Shown piece after piece: positions 19,500 through 33,556 of a DNA stretch of 64,000 nt (positions within the stretch are counted from its first letter, which is position 1; the number at the start of each line of letters is the position of its first letter). Location of the stretch: positions 23,436,001 to 23,500,000 of the forward strand of contig CM106586.1 of assembly GCA_048013815.1 (NCBI GenBank), in the 5' to 3' direction. This DNA is from Setoptus koraiensis (Eukaryota; Arthropoda). Made by a program: the position numbers and the translations under genes. The notes under the pieces are model-generated. The model had not been told where the DNA came from. It made no database searches and worked only from the letters and a program-made list of their open reading frames with translations.

Positions 19500-22249
19500 G
19501 AATAGGAAGTAGACGGGCATGATGATGATGATCTTTTGTTTTTGGCCACATGAAGCCTGTGTGGTGACTTTGGTCAGAATAAGGAGGCATTAAGAAGAAG
19601 GAGAGGAATTCGGCGCAACATTTATGTAACCCGGCAACAGAGAGCAGTTGTGTTTTTATTATATAAATGTGAGTGTTTGTGTGTGTGCATTACATAATAG
19701 TTTCGCGATCGTTATTTTACTTTTTGCTCTTTCTTTAACAATTCTGTAAATGTATTTCTAATGATGGCTAGCGTGTCTCATTGCGCGCAGTGTGATTCCG
19801 AAGACATCAATATGTTGCGCGGTCAGCGAGACTTGAAATTATTAGTCTGTTGCCGCTGTTGTCTGGTTGCGCAATTGAATCAAGGACGTCACTGCTGCCG
19901 TTGCTGTTGTTGTTGTTGTTGTTGTTGTCGAGTTAGTAAGTCATGATCATCAGTGTTTGATTCCACTTTTGACTTTTAGCCACCACTGCCGTTGCAAGCA
20001 GCCAGCACTAGTTGCTGCACCAGTAATGATAATAATAATAATAGTAATAATGATGCACCGACCAATCCATGGCTCCATTAGATTAATTGCATCATTTCCT
20101 GTCTATTGCCAGTTGGACTAATTGTTGTGTGTCCATTCGTTTCGTTTTGGTTCGTCTCGATTCGTTTCGTTTCGTTTTGCTTGGTTCACTTGTTTCGTTG
20201 CGAGACACAACAAGTCAATGCCAGCGATTTATTTATAACTGGCCCACAGCCACAGTGCGAATCACGTCGACTTGAGTGTGTGTCCGGCGCGAATTAAATC
20301 AAATGGCCGGCTGATAATGAGAGTTGCGGGCAGCGCCGCGGCCGGCTACCCGAAACGCTGCCCGGTCGGCCGGCCGGCCGGCTACCCGAATCGTTGGCCG
20401 GCCGACCGGTCGGCCGGCCAGACGAGCGGCGAACAGCGGCGAGGCCCACAGCAGACAGGCCAAAAGTGGCCACAGCGCAGTCGGCCGAGCGGCAAACAGC
20501 CGAGAAAAGTAAATTTAGCCAGTGGTGTGTAAATAATAACAATGATAATGGATAAACTAAAAATATCAAAATCAACTGCGGAACACAATTTGTTGTTGCA
20601 ACAAATTGTGGCGCCGAGTCGCATTGTTGCTGGCGTCTGATTAGTGGCCCATCTATCTAGGTGTCCAGTGGCCGGCCGCTGTTTGTCCGCTGGCCAATGT
20701 GGAGTGTAACTTTTAAAAGTTACAAGTTGCAGTTTAGTCAAGAAAGTTTGCCATAAACTGGCCAGAGAGAAACAACAACAACAACAACAGCAACCTGTTG
20801 CGCCGCTCGCCAGATTTCCTTATTTTCGTCCGTCGTGTGTGTGTGTGTGCGTTGTGCCTTGCTGTGTCCGGCCGCTGACGACTGCATCAGCATCAGCATC
20901 AGAATCGGCAAACAAACGGCAACAAACAAGCGGCAAACGAGCAGCAACTGCAAACAACGCCGGACAGCCAACAACAAACAACAACGAGAGTTAATAATTA
21001 GTTTAGCCGCTTCTGCTGGCATGCCTGCCGGTCAGTTAGCCAGTTCAAGGTTCTCCGTTTGCCAGTGGTGTCATTGTTTTGTCAGCTGGGCCATTAGTGC
21101 TGGCCGGGCCTGGCTCTCGTGTGTCACTCGAGAGCGGCTCACTTACGTTTCGAGAGCCCCTTCCATTGAGACGCCAGCAGCGACAACAACAGCATGACAT
21201 AATTGGCTGCACCAATGATTGCATGCGACATGCGAGATTGCTTGTCGGGCTCTTTGCGCCGTCGCTCGCTTTCACTGTTGTCGTTTGGCCATGGCGAAGG
21301 TGCCAGCGCGCTGGCGAAATGTTGAGAGAAATCAGAGAAAGTTATCACATGAAAATCGCACTCAGGCCAAACAGGCGAGCGCCGGCCAGGTAGACGCACA
21401 ACGACAACGACAGCAGCACCGACAGCAGCAACGACAACAGCAACAGCGACAGCAACAACAACGACAACAAAGACAATAGACGCGTCACTTGGCGCAGTTT
21501 GGCTGACCACTCGAGGCGCAGTTGTTGCTGTTGTTGGCGCTTGCTTAACGGCCGCTTGTTTGCTGTTTGCCGTTGACCACTGTTTTTAGTTGGTGCGCTG
21601 TGCCAATCTGCTGCTGTGGCCAGTCGACTCAAATTAGTCGATTGGGAGCTGTCAGCATCTCGGATTCAAGTGGGTCAAACAAGAAAAAAGTTGTTGCTGT
21701 TGCTATTGTCGTACACCAGCCATACACAATCGGTCAGCCAGTCGGCCGGCCAGCGCAGGCTGCCGAGCTGACGAGCTGGCGAGCTGGCGAGCTGGTGAGC
21801 GAGAGTATATAATAATGTAGACAAGATAATTTTGTTGTGTATGCATGACACACACACAACAAACACTTGTTAGTTGCGCAAGTTAGTTAGTGGTCGTCGG
21901 TCGTATTGCGTCACCGCAACAACTACCACGCTTTGCGCAAGTTACACACACACAAGTTGGAGTCCGTCACAGCCAACAACAATCGTCATCTCCCGTTGAA
22001 ACGTTACGACAAACTACCTGTGACGACAGGCAACTCGATGCCATGTCAGCCAACTGTCGTCGTCGCCATCACAGCCAACAGCCACGGCAACGACAGCAAC
22101 AACAACAACGACAGCAACAACAACAACGACAGCGACAACAACGACAGCAACACTTGGCCAGACCGTAATGGCTGGCCATAATGATGATGACGCAATCGCA
22201 ATTGGTGATGAGAGCCCGCTCCACAACAGCGCTCGTTGTGTCACAACAG

Positions 22250-22250
<1 letters not shown>

Positions 22251-22284
<34 letters not shown>

Positions 22285-22293
22285 CATGCATGC
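22251..22293. repeat. CA microsatellite followed by CATG repeat
   Basis: About 16 CA units (22251-22282), running into ATGCATGCATGCAT. Confidence 0.95.
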
Positions 22294-22570
22294 ATAAAGA
22301 AGAAATCAATCAATTTGCTATAGCTAACCCGGCTGCCACTTGTCATTGTTGCTGTTGTTGTTGATGTTGTTACGTAACTTTTGTTGCGTCTAGCACACAA
22401 AAAGTACACGCCTGAGCTTGTGTTGCTAGAGAGATGCCCGCAACAGGTGCTTTTGCATTTACATGCACATCCGCTGCTGCATGCACATCCGCCAATATCC
22501 ATGTCCACGGTGGACTTGCAACGCACTCTGAAAAGCGTGCATATCCATGGATGCCCAATCGCCCGTTTTC

Positions 22571-22650
22571 ACCTACTTTTTGCCCACTTTTTGCTTACTT
22601 TTTGCCTACTTTTTGCCCACTTTTTGCTTACTTTTTGCCTACTTTTCGCC
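22571..22650. repeat. 11-bp tandem array with 33-bp higher-order period
   Basis: Units GCCTACTTTTT, GCCCACTTTTT and GCTTACTTTTT alternate in fixed order. The triplet is repeated about 2.3 times, which makes a small higher-order repeat. Confidence 0.85.
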
Positions 22651-24908
22651 CCTTCCCGAGTCATTTCGCACACACTGTTCGCTTCAAAAACTGGGCAAAC
22701 TGCGTGATTTTCGAAGGCTACTTCGGGTTCTCTTGTCGCGCATTCTAGTGCGATGCCACCAGGCGCTGCTGGAATGCCTGCCACGGGCCTCCCCCGCCTG
22801 TGCGGCATCGGGAGCGCCCGATGTGCTGCATCAGGGCACTGAATCCGCCGATACCCGCCGATATCCAGTGGATATCCATGCAACGGCGGATGCCCGTGCA
22901 GTAGCGGATGCCCATGTAGCGACACCTCGATCCGAATCCAGGGGTGGACAGGAACAGTCAGCGATGAATATCCATGGTGGATATCCATGGCGCATCCCTC
23001 ATGAATACATACAGTACATTGTGACTAGATTTGGTTTTGTGTCGTCGCGCTGGCCGGCACTGGCCAGCACTAGCGGCCAGGCCACTCCTGGCAAGACCAT
23101 TAGCGACTCTATTATATTGTTGCGCAACGGCGACGGCAATAGTCGTGCCTGGCCAAAGATACGCCTGATCGGGCTCATGTTGCGAGCGAGTTATCTAATC
23201 GAGTTGCTCAGTGGCAATGATCGTCGACTAGTTGCAAACATAATCACCTGTCAACTTGACCAGCTGCTGGCTCGGGACGACCGCTCACTAGTGGCCGATA
23301 TGACGCCTCGGCGCCACTGACCAGCCTCGGCACAACTGACCAGACTCGGCACAACTGACCAGCCTCGGCGCAACTAACCGAACGGCAGCGCCAGCATGTG
23401 AAGCGGCTAATATTCACCGGTGAATAGCGTGTGCAGCGGCGGCGCCATGTAAATTGATTGGCGCCCGGTCATGGTGCACCTGTTCTGCGGCACTTGTCGC
23501 TGTTGTCGCTGCAGTTGTTGTTGCTGTTGTTGTTGCACTATTGTGTCAATACCTGCGACGATGTAACGCTGGCTCGAGAAGGAAAAAAACTCTTTCTTCT
23601 CTCGTTTCTCGGCCGCTCGACAGGCCGTCGTCTGGCCGGTGCCAAGCTGTCGGCCGACTGGCCAGTCTGGCTCGATGCGTCCGATAATATCTGGCCGATC
23701 AACGCAACGGGCATATACGCTCGCCCGACAGTGCACAGTGAATTGATTCTTTTGGCGCTTTCGGTGCACTTGTCGGCCGTGTGCAAACACCGCTGGCCAG
23801 GCCAGCGTCCAGCGTCATGCGCGCCCGGCCAGACAATTGTTGGCCAACACGGCCAGCATCCATTGTTCACTGGTCACCTGGTCGGTTGGTGGCGCTGCGC
23901 CGCTGTGTTGGCTCGGCGTGTCAGTTGGCGGCTCACTGTGTCAGTTGGCTGGGCCAGTTTGTGTCAGTTGGCGACTGACAGAAACTCGAGCCGCAGTCTG
24001 AAACGAGTTGCGACGATCAGTGGCGTCATCATCATCAAACAGCCAGCAAGCGTGAACTATCTGCTCTCGCTGGCTTGACACGCAAGCCAACTGAGCGATC
24101 GCGGACGACGGCGAGCCGGTCCGGCCCGGCCCGGCGAGATGCCGAGCGAGATAGCGAGCGGAATAGCGAGCGGGATAGCATGCGACGGAGACACACAATG
24201 TTTTGTTGATTCAGGCGAGCCAGCGAAGCTCGGGAGCGCGGACTGTGCGAGAATGTCCGCTCGGCTCAGTTTATCCGCTCCACGGCTTCGCCTGGCCAAC
24301 AGTGCCGGCGCTGGCATGTTTGTACGGCGAGTGGGCAAGTGAAACAACAACACGACACAGTGCGGCTAATTGACAATATATGTAAATGATGAAACTACAA
24401 AATTGTTGCCCATTGGCAGTTGCGCTGCCAGTTGCGCAGCGATTACCTGGTTGGCGCTGGCGCTGTCGTTGTTGTCGTTGGTGTTGTCGTTGCCGTCGTT
24501 GTTGTTGTTGCTGCCTTCGTGGTTGGCGTCGTTGTTGGCGTGATCGAGAGCGAACAGATAAAGCAGCAAATATCCTTTTAAGCTGAGAGAATTTATATGG
24601 CGAAAAATTAGAAAACTGAGCGTGTGTGTGTGTGTGTAACTTATTGGCAGTGGGAAAGTTGCGCTGCTATTACAAGCTCGAGTCCCGCGTTATCGGGTTG
24701 CCTGAGCGGGCAACATGATAACCGGGCGACGAGTCGGCCGGCATGGGAGCCGGCCGAGAGCAGGGCGATTGTTTAAAGCGATCGCTTGAAATTAAATAAT
24801 CAATTGTTTGCCTACCGACAATCGTGCCGTTCGTTAAAGCATTCAGGTGCTCGCCAGCCAGCCAGCCCGTCAGCCCGTCGCCCGTCGTCAGCCGGCCCGC
24901 CGACCATC

Positions 24909-24970
24909 CAACAGCCAGCCGACAGCCAACAGCCAGCCGACAGCCAACAGCCAGCCGACAGCCAGCGAGC
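24909..24970. repeat. 18-bp tandem array
   Basis: Unit AACAGCCAGCCGACAGCC, just over three copies. Confidence 0.9.
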
Positions 24971-26352
24971 CATTAAAATTGGCTGATGCAATTATACGTT
25001 GGGCAGGCAGCGCATTTTGGTGGCGGTGAGTAGGTGTTGGTCGGGGAGAGACTCGCTTGTGTGCGCTGATCTAAAAACAATAACGATAACAAGAGCACCA
25101 ACAAGTCGGCAAACGATGAGCCCAAACGAGCAGTCGAAACGAGCAGCCGAAACGAGCATCGAGCGGCGGACGGCGACGGCAAAGAACTTCGAACGGCGGA
25201 TGGCGAACAGCGGAGAACGAGCGGCCGAGAACGAGAGCCGAGTGAGCAAACAGGAAGAGGCCGTCACGTGGTCGGCGCTTTTGTCTTGTTCGGCGGCATA
25301 CGTGGCGCTGTTGTGAGCCGAGTCGAGCAAGTGTGCACTTGTGCAATTAATTAATTTCCCTTTCTTGTTCTCGTCGCTCGTAACGAGAGTCTCGTTTGGC
25401 GCTCGCTCGCCGGCTTCGAATTGTTTGCTCGAACTGCCAACAACAAAGCAGCGTCGTCTCGCTGTTTGTGTCACATCAATGCCAATAGATTTATATGGTT
25501 GCGTGTCGTGCCAATGTCGCCCAGCCCGCTCTTGTATTTTCGTTTGCTCTGGCATTTTCGTCTGCTCTCGTATTTGCGTCTGCTCTTGCGTTTGCGTCTG
25601 CTCTTTTATTTGCGTCCGTGTGCCCGATAACTGGAGTTGTCAGTTGGCAAACAAAGAGCCACGGCGAGGCGCAGTTCCTCTGTTTGCGTTCGCTCGCCAG
25701 CGCCAGCCGAACAGCCGCGATGCCAGCAATCCCGACGATGCCAGCAGTTCGAGTGATACGCCAACACTGGCGACGGTATTGCCGGCGGTGCGGTTGTCGG
25801 CGCTCGCAACAACAATTGGCCAACAATGGCTGCGGACGCCGATTCGATGCGCAGCCACTTGTCGTTGCGAGCGGGTCGCTTTCCTTTCGGTTCGTCTCGT
25901 CTCGTTCTGTTTCCACTGGCCCGTTTGCGCTGGCGTGTCGTCGCGGCCGCAACCGCGCCAACAACCATAACAGCGACAGCGACAGAGCGAACGATGGAGA
26001 GGCAACAACGACACAGCGAACGATGGCGAGGCAACAACGACACAGAGAACGATGGAGAGGCAACAGCGGCGGCCAACAACGACAGGCAGCGACTCGGCAA
26101 CAAGTGCCGTACGGTCGATGATGGGCATGAATAATGTGTGACGCACAATGCATGCGGCCGATATTCACGGCCATGCCAGCCGATGCCGGCAAGACAGGTG
26201 AGCGCGGGGCTGTGTGCAACTGTGTGACCGCAATCTCACGCACTATTTTCCATTCTTGCGTCGCCGAACCGAGCCGGCGAGTCTCCGCCTGAGCGGCCCA
26301 TCGGCTCGGTGTGCAGTTGCGCGGCGCGGCGTCGCAGCCGGCAACAGGTAGT

Positions 26353-26402
26353 CGCGACGGTCGCCGACGGTCGCCGAAGCTCGCCGACGGTCGCCGAGAT
26401 CG
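26353..26402. repeat. Short GC-rich tandem array
   Basis: About four copies of a 12-bp unit close to CGACGGTCGCCG. Confidence 0.7.
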
Positions 26403-26877
26403 CCAGAGAATCGCAGCGGAGGGAATCGCCGCGGCATTCTCTGGCGGCGGGCCGCTCATGCGGCCCTCGCCCAAGATCGAGCGAGAGTAACGGGCTACCG
26501 GCCGGTCTTGCCGCCGCCGCTCCGTCAGCGGCCGGCGCGCCAGTTGTCGCTGGCCTACCCGCCGGTCGCCGGCTCACTGGCTCACTCACGGGCTCATTCG
26601 CTGGCTCATTGCTGACCGATTCATTGGCTGACTGTCACTCACTGACGCAATCACGACCGGACGGGTGGGCGGGGAGCGGCGCTTGTGGCCGCGTCGCGGC
26701 GTCTTCGGTCCATTGCCGGTCGCGCGCAGGTCGCTTGCGGGTCGCCCACTCTGACCGCATCCGTCCGGTCGCGCGCAGCGGGCGCGGAACGCGAAGGCTG
26801 CGGGCCGGCCCGCAGCGAAGAAGCGAGCGAACGCACACGATTCGAGCTACGAGATTCGCGAACTGCAAATTGCTGTT

Positions 26878-26953
26878 CTCAGTTTCACGGCTCTCAGTTC
26901 GCAGCTATCAGTTCGCGGCTCTCAGTTCGCGGCTCTCAGTTCGCGGCTCTCAG
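26878..26953. repeat. 14-bp tandem array
   Basis: Unit CAGTTCGCGGCTCT, about five copies, the first ones diverged. Confidence 0.8.
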
Positions 26954-27237
26954 AGATCCGCGGTCCGGGATTCGCAGTTTGAGATTCGCGACTGGCAGTC
27001 GGCAGGCGACGAGCGGCTGGCGGCGATCCGCGGCATGCAAGCGGCAAGCGACAGCGGCTAATCGGGCCGCCGGCCGGCGCACAATCGGCATCATGAGCGT
27101 CGTGAATCGAGTGCTAATCATCATTATCGAGTGGTCGCCGGCACGAATGTGTTGCGCAATGTGTCATGTTTGGCTTGTGTGCTGGCCAACAATCGCGATG
27201 AGCCGACATGAGCGATCCAATTTGCACCGCTACCGGG

Positions 27238-27330
27238 CGCTCGTCGGTCGCTCGTCGGTCGCTCATTGGCCGCTCATTGGCCGCTCGTCGGTCGCTCATT
27301 GGCCGCTCGTCGATGGCTCGTTGGCCGCGG
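27238..27330. repeat. 12-bp tandem array, two alternating variants
   Basis: CGCTCGTCGGTC and CGCTCATTGGCC units interleaved, about seven copies. Confidence 0.8.
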
Positions 27331-29539
27331 CAAAGCGCCAATTGGCCTCGCAGCGACTGGGTGCAACGGCTGCCCGGCCGGCGAGCTAGACAATGGGCCG
27401 TTCGAGTGGCTCTCAATCGCACACAATCACGGCAATCGTCGCCAACGAGCGACGATCGCGTTCGTCGCAATAATCGCAATCATCGCAATCAAAACGCGCC
27501 AACGAGCGCCGACCGGCCGCCGGTCGACGGCCGACCCAGAGCGGCATAATAGCGCCGAGCTCGCTTAATTTCTCAAAATCGCTTCTTTCTTCGCGTTTCG
27601 CATTGTCGAAGCCTCTACACGGTGCACACACGGTCCAGTCAACTGGCCACTGGGTCAGTTCTCTGTGTGCAGCGGCTCGCGGGCAGCGCCAACAGGTCCG
27701 GCCAATCGGGCCGGCGGTCAGCTGATCCGCTGATGACCGCCCGATGGCTGCCCCATTATCGGTGCGTGCGTGCCGCCGGCCTGGCTCGACGATGTCAAGA
27801 CGCAGTCGTTTGGGATCCGTTTCAATTGATGCAATAGCCTCCTCGCTGGCTCTCGGCGAGCTTGTCGCTACCGACCAATTGCCGCAATCACCGCTCTGGC
27901 CGCTCTGGCCGCACTGGCCGCAACCCCGCGACCGCCGCAATCGCCGCCAGTGACACCCGCCCGCCCCCCAGCAAACAAACCATGACAAATCATGGGCTTT
28001 GGATTATAAACACTTTGGGTCGCTAGCTTTTATTGCCACCACTAATTGTTCCATTGTCCGTTTGGCCACGAGCGGCCCGGCCAACAAAGCGGCCGGACTG
28101 CGTTGTGTGTGTGTGTGCCGAGATTGAATTATCTCTTTGTTGTGCGCTCTGGCAAGAATTAGCTCTCACTGCCAGCTAACTGCCGGCTGTCAGTGTGCGA
28201 AGCCAGCAGCCAATTGCCGCTATCTGCGCCGCTCATCGGCGCTGTCGTTGACGTTAGAGTCCGGCAGCAGCGGCGGCAGCGGCAACCGCACCACAACCGC
28301 AACAACAATCCGTCGGGCTGCAATTGGCCAACTGGCCAGTGCCCACCAGCCAGTGCCCAGACTAGGCTAACGTGTGTGCGACTCCGGCCAGCGGTCAGCA
28401 GTGGCGCCAATCACAACAAAGGCTAAGTGGCCAACATGTCCAGCGTCCATTGATAATTCGCTCTCTCGCTCACTCTTTAGTGTCATCGTTGGCGCTGGAC
28501 AGCCGATTGGCAGCGAGCGGCCGCCGGTCCAGGAAAACGAGCGAGCGAGCGAGCGGCCGGGGAGCGGACAAGCGAGACGCGGACAGGAGGGCCGATGACG
28601 GACACCGCTGATAAGCTTAATGCGTGTCTAAAAAGTGTAACACTTTTCCGTCTTGCCCTCGCAGCCAGTCGACGGCTAATCCGGCGATTTGATCTGTTCG
28701 CCGGCTCTCCGCTTCTCCGGTTGCGACAGCATCAGCGGCGAGCCGGTCAGCCAGCCAGCCCGACCAGCGACGGCCGGACCGGCCGAAGCGAAACCGGCGG
28801 CGACGACAACAAAGACAACAAGTCGGCCGCGACAAGCGTTACCCGCCCGCTAATGCCCGTTTGAGCATTGTTTGCGAAGCGAGCGGCCGGACGCGGCCGC
28901 TCGTTCACGACGAAAGTGAACAGAGGAGAGAAATTGATCGGGGGTAAATTACTAAACACTCTCGGCCGTCTCGTTTACAGACTCTCGGCCGTCTCGTTCA
29001 CAATTTGTGAATCACAAACTCCCGGCCGGCTCGTTGGCAAACACTGTCCGCGCTCGGGCTGCCCCGCAGTTCGGCTCGCCGCAGTGACCGTCGCACGGTG
29101 AGCCGGACAGTAGGCGACGCAAACATCGGCAACAAATATCACACACACTCATTGCGTCGCCGGGCATCTGCTGATAAGCGGCAAAGATTAGCTTGGCGAG
29201 CTGTCGAGCGAGTCATGAGTTGCGCATATTTTATCAGTGCCGTCAGTCACTGAAGTTCAGCGTGTGTGCGCAAATTTGATAAGTGCAAAGAGCGAATTCT
29301 CTCTCAATTCTCTGCCAGTTCCTTCGAGCTCTTTCCGAGTTCTTTGGTCGTCGTCGTCGTCGTGGCCGCTCATTCGAGTGCCGTTCGCAGGCGGCCAAAT
29401 CGATTAATTGGCCTGCTCAAGGGCCCGCCATTAACGGCCCGTGAACGACTTGCCGCTCATCTGGCCAGCCGCCGATTATTGGGCTGGCTGTGGCCGCTGG
29501 ATGAGGCGTTGCGGTGCGCCGACAGCCCCCAGCCAGCGG

Positions 29540-29612
29540 CCGACGACCGACAAGTGCCAAGCGACGACCGACAAGTGCCGACCGACAACCGCCGGCCGAC
29601 CGCCGGCCGACC
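29540..29612. repeat. GACCGACAAGTGCC / CGCCGGCCGAC repeats
   Basis: Two short adjacent arrays: the first unit occurs two to three times, and the second three times. Confidence 0.7.
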
Positions 29613-30296
29613 GCCAAGAGCAACATGCCCGCCGTCGAACAAAGGTATCGATTCATTTCGCTGGATTGTGTGTCTCGCTATCTCTTTATGTTGAAACTAT
29701 TGAATGGCGTCCATTCTAGTTTGACAACAACGACAAACAAACGGACAACCTTATACGGCAATCATTGATTAACTGCTCATGTTTACAGTCAACGGTTATC
29801 GCGCGCTCAACAGTCGTCAGTATGGCACTGCTGCTGCTGCTGTCCGTAATAACTTGTAAGGCAACCAACGACTTGCCGTGATCTGGCAGCCAGATTCTGG
29901 CTAGTGGCGCGCTAACGACAACAAGCGAGCCAGCAGCGACAACAAGTGAAACGGTTTTATAAATATACGAAATAAACGAAGGCGATTCGACTCGAAAAAG
30001 TCTCTCGCGAAAAGAGGAAGGCGTGAATTGAATTGAATTGAATCTTCCCTTTCATTGCTGCCACATGACCGGCGCCGTTGCCGCCATTGTGTCAACTCGG
30101 TCTGTCTCTCATGCGCACAATGGCACATGCATTACGTAACGCAAGACACAGACCACCTGTTACAGGGGGCAACATGATGGGCGAGATGGGCAGCGAGCGC
30201 TGTCCACTTGTTTGGATGGAGAGATGACGCTGGTGCACACTTTCTACTGATCTTATTATTGCCATTAAACACTGCCGTTGCCATTAGCTCGCAACC

Positions 30297-30355
30297 GAAA
30301 ACAACGACAACGGCAACAACGACAGCGGCAACAACGACAGCGGCAACGACAACAG
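30297..30355. repeat. 18-bp CAACGACAG-type array
   Basis: Unit close to GGCAACAACGACAGC, about three copies. Confidence 0.8.
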
Positions 30356-32596
30356 GAAATAACGTCGACCACTGACAGAACGGGCATTAGGCAACTAGGC
30401 CGGTCGATGCGACTGGCCATTGCGCCGGCTGTTGGCTATCACACTGGCACATTAATAATGAATGATTGTCGGACAGCCAACAAACAACTTGTGGCTGCCA
30501 CAAGCACAACGTAACACGCCACAGACACAGTGGCGTCAGGACGGTGTTAGATAGAAAACGAAAAGCAGAGGAAATATGTCGTTGTGAGGACGACAACGAC
30601 AACTACAAGCGAAAGCTGCTCACAGTTGTTGTGAGTAGCTGTCAAGTTTGAGTTAATTAGATCGCTCATCTCCGCGCTCGCTTGCCGACTGATTGACCGG
30701 CGCAGATATTCGCCACTCGCCAGCGTATGTCCGTCTGTCTCTCGCCTACTCCCTTCCTATATGATGACCAGTTGCCGTATTGATTTACAGCTAACTGACC
30801 ATTGCTGTGGCTGCTGCTGTTGCCGCCGTTGCCGTTGCTGTTGCTGTTGTTGTGTATACATAACGTAGCGGCGTCAGATTATATAACACCACGATGTAAC
30901 TGACCACTGATGATTATTCATCAGCTGTTGAAATGATGATGATCTATTTTGCCGCTTGCCCACACTGGTACAAATTTGTCCACCACTAGTAGTAGTGGTT
31001 GTAGTAGTAGTAGTAGTAGTGCTGGTCTAGCCAGTCGATACTTGTGTTTGCATTCTCATGCACTCAGTACTAGAAATAACCGGCCAGCTTAAATCCAGGC
31101 AAGCCGGCGAGCAATCCAAACAACTGCTCGAGTGCATCTGTCTCGGTGATGCTCTTTTGCATAACCATTAAAGCGCCACCTCCAGTTAATAGCTATCTAG
31201 CCAACTTACATACTAATTATCTCACACACTCACTCACACACACACACACACACACATACTGACACAAACTAAAAGAACGAATAGATTATCCCGTGGAGAA
31301 AGAGAGAAGAAAGAATCATCGTCATTATCATCAACACAGCATAAACAACAAAACAGTAGTTTAACACAATCTACCCATTACAATTCCTTGATTGCGATGC
31401 TCTCTTCTCAGACGGTCCCCGCGATGTTGTTGTTGTTGTTGCTGTTGTTGTTGTGATGTGTAGAGCATGTGTAGATGTGGCATGGATGAGGCAACACACA
31501 TACTATTTCATGGAAACTAGATAGTTATCTCGCATTTCTTCGCACACACAAACACAATGGCTGACGTAACGGCTTGGGCCGCAATCCTCGCCCAATCTCT
31601 CTCTCTACTATTGGCTCTGTGTGTTTCTGTGAATCCCTGATCAAGAAATAAAGCATTCAGATAAGATCTTAGGTTCAAATATTTAGATATTTCACCGCTA
31701 GCACTGCTGAACTTCCGTTTGTCCGATGATGCCGGCACTGTTTGCCCCCGAATGAGAACAGAAAGCGTTTACTTTGATTTGTTTGGCATTGTTGTTCGCG
31801 GCGCAGTCTGTCTATCTCTGATAATACCAGCACACACAGACCATCCTTTGAAACGGTGCCGAAGTAAGACAAATGCAATTTTGTGCAAGTCGTTAGAATT
31901 TAAATTTGCGACTGCTAACAGCAAAGTTGTTACGGCTGAAGCGCTTGTTCAGATGAGAATAGCATTGGGTTTGAGATGGCGACGGACACAATTTGTGAGC
32001 GGTGTGATGCAAGACTCCGCCAGGCTAATGCCAGTGCTAATGTCAGTGAGACGAGAAGAAGGAAAAAAGTTTCGAGAATCCGCGAGATGACTCGTAGACA
32101 GTTTACGAGTCAGCAAGAATTGACCGCGGCGTATATATCCACCAGTTGCTCGTTGCAAGCTTTTCGCCTGGCCACGGTCGCCGCCTTTATCGGGCCCCTA
32201 CCAAACGTTATCTCTTGTCGACGTGTCGCCGATCTGACGCTTGTGAGCGCGTGTTTTGGTGGCGCGGCTCGTGGGTCGGCTCTAAGAATAGTGAAATGGT
32301 GAGTTTGGCAGTTGATTGGCCGCAAATGTAACTGCCAATATGGTCGATACTGTATCGAGACAGCCGCTGTCTGACAGCGATCAAAAACAAACGAAAGGTG
32401 CCGTTCTCGAAATTGAATTTTGCCCTTTCAAACTTGGCGCCACTTTTGTCACTATTATTTTGGAATCGCCCGAAGGAGCGCACACACACACACAAGAGCA
32501 CAGCTTCGCACAGGCTTTACCTGCTGGAATCGCGGCCATTATCTCGCGTAGCACACAGACACACACACAAGCAGACAGACACACGTCGATTCGTGT

Positions 32597-32660
32597 TGTG
32601 TGTGTGTGTGTGTGTGTGTGAGTGGAGCGAAGCAGGGAGTTGTGTGTGTGTGTGTGTGTT
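32597..32660. repeat. Two GT microsatellites
   Basis: GT runs at about 32597-32620 and 32641-32659, separated by 20 bases. Confidence 0.9.
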
Positions 32661-33556
32661 TCGCTGGCAGAAAAACAGCAACAGTGAGAGAACGGTCAGA
32701 CGAACAGGCAACAGCGAAAAAGAATCAGAGAATTGTGGAACGTTCGTTCGTTCGTTCGGTTGGTTCGCACTGTTACAAGAGCGAGTGTGCTGTGCATAAT
32801 CACAAACGTAGTTTGATACCGTAACACAAATTCGCTAACAACAACAACAGCAGCAGCAGCAGCAACAACAGTATTATTATTGTACACAACAACCACCGTA
32901 TTACAGTCGCCCATTGCTGTTGGCCCTTGTGATGTGACTCCCGTTTGGTTATTGTAAAACTATTACAGATTGCTGCTATTATTGACCGTCATCATTAATT
33001 TAAATTTTACAATTGAACCTCGTCGTATCTCATCGTCTCGTCAGTGATACAACCACCGATCTTATAAAGTAATTAGTGTAATTAATTGGCACACGAATTG
33101 TTTGCGAAACGACAACAATGATTCAGCGGGAACGTCCGTCCACTGGATAGAGACCAGCAGCACACAGAGCATTTATAGAAACCATTTTACAACTAACAGC
33201 CACGTAATTACCTTGTGACACAACCTCAACAACGGCCGCCACCCACAACAGCCAATCAACCACCACAAACACCAGTAACAGTTATGGCCACCGACACTGC
33301 CACCAAGCATGATCGCCACAACTAGTAGTGGTGGAAAATGTTTGACATAAATTATTATTATCATATACAAGTGTTTGCCGTAGTCGCCGTTGAGGGCATT
33401 TGTCTCATATTATTAAACACATGATATATTATAAGCGCATCAACCAACATTACCAATTACTTAACAAAGAGAGTATTTATTATTATAATCTATTTTATTA
33501 TTACAGTGCTCTACTCAAACGACACACACACACACAGTTATACACTACCAACTATA

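Larger units (their letters stand above)
19500..33500. other. 14-kb gene desert, GC-rich, repeat-laden
   Basis: Long ORFs here (for example 25491-26474 on the minus strand) are Arg/Ala/Pro/Ser/Gln strings with no conserved domain, appear in several frames at once and follow the base composition, so I read none as a gene. The DNA is full of GGCC words (TGGCCA, CCGGCC), CAA/CAG and GTT/GCT runs, CA/GT microsatellites and 11- to 18-bp tandem arrays. A GC peak lies at about 24-29 kb, and AT content rises again after about 33 kb. It may be a regulatory landscape or an upstream intron of the LIM gene at 33.5 kb. A candidate acceptor (TATTATTACAG) ends at about 33504. Confidence 0.5.

Noticed and set aside
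22547-23320. 257-residue ORF over the 11-bp array
   Set aside because: Its start is the repeat read as protein and the rest shows no domain.
25491-26474. 327-residue Arg-rich minus-strand ORF
   Set aside because: GC-rich DNA with open frames on both strands, no domain, composition-driven residues.
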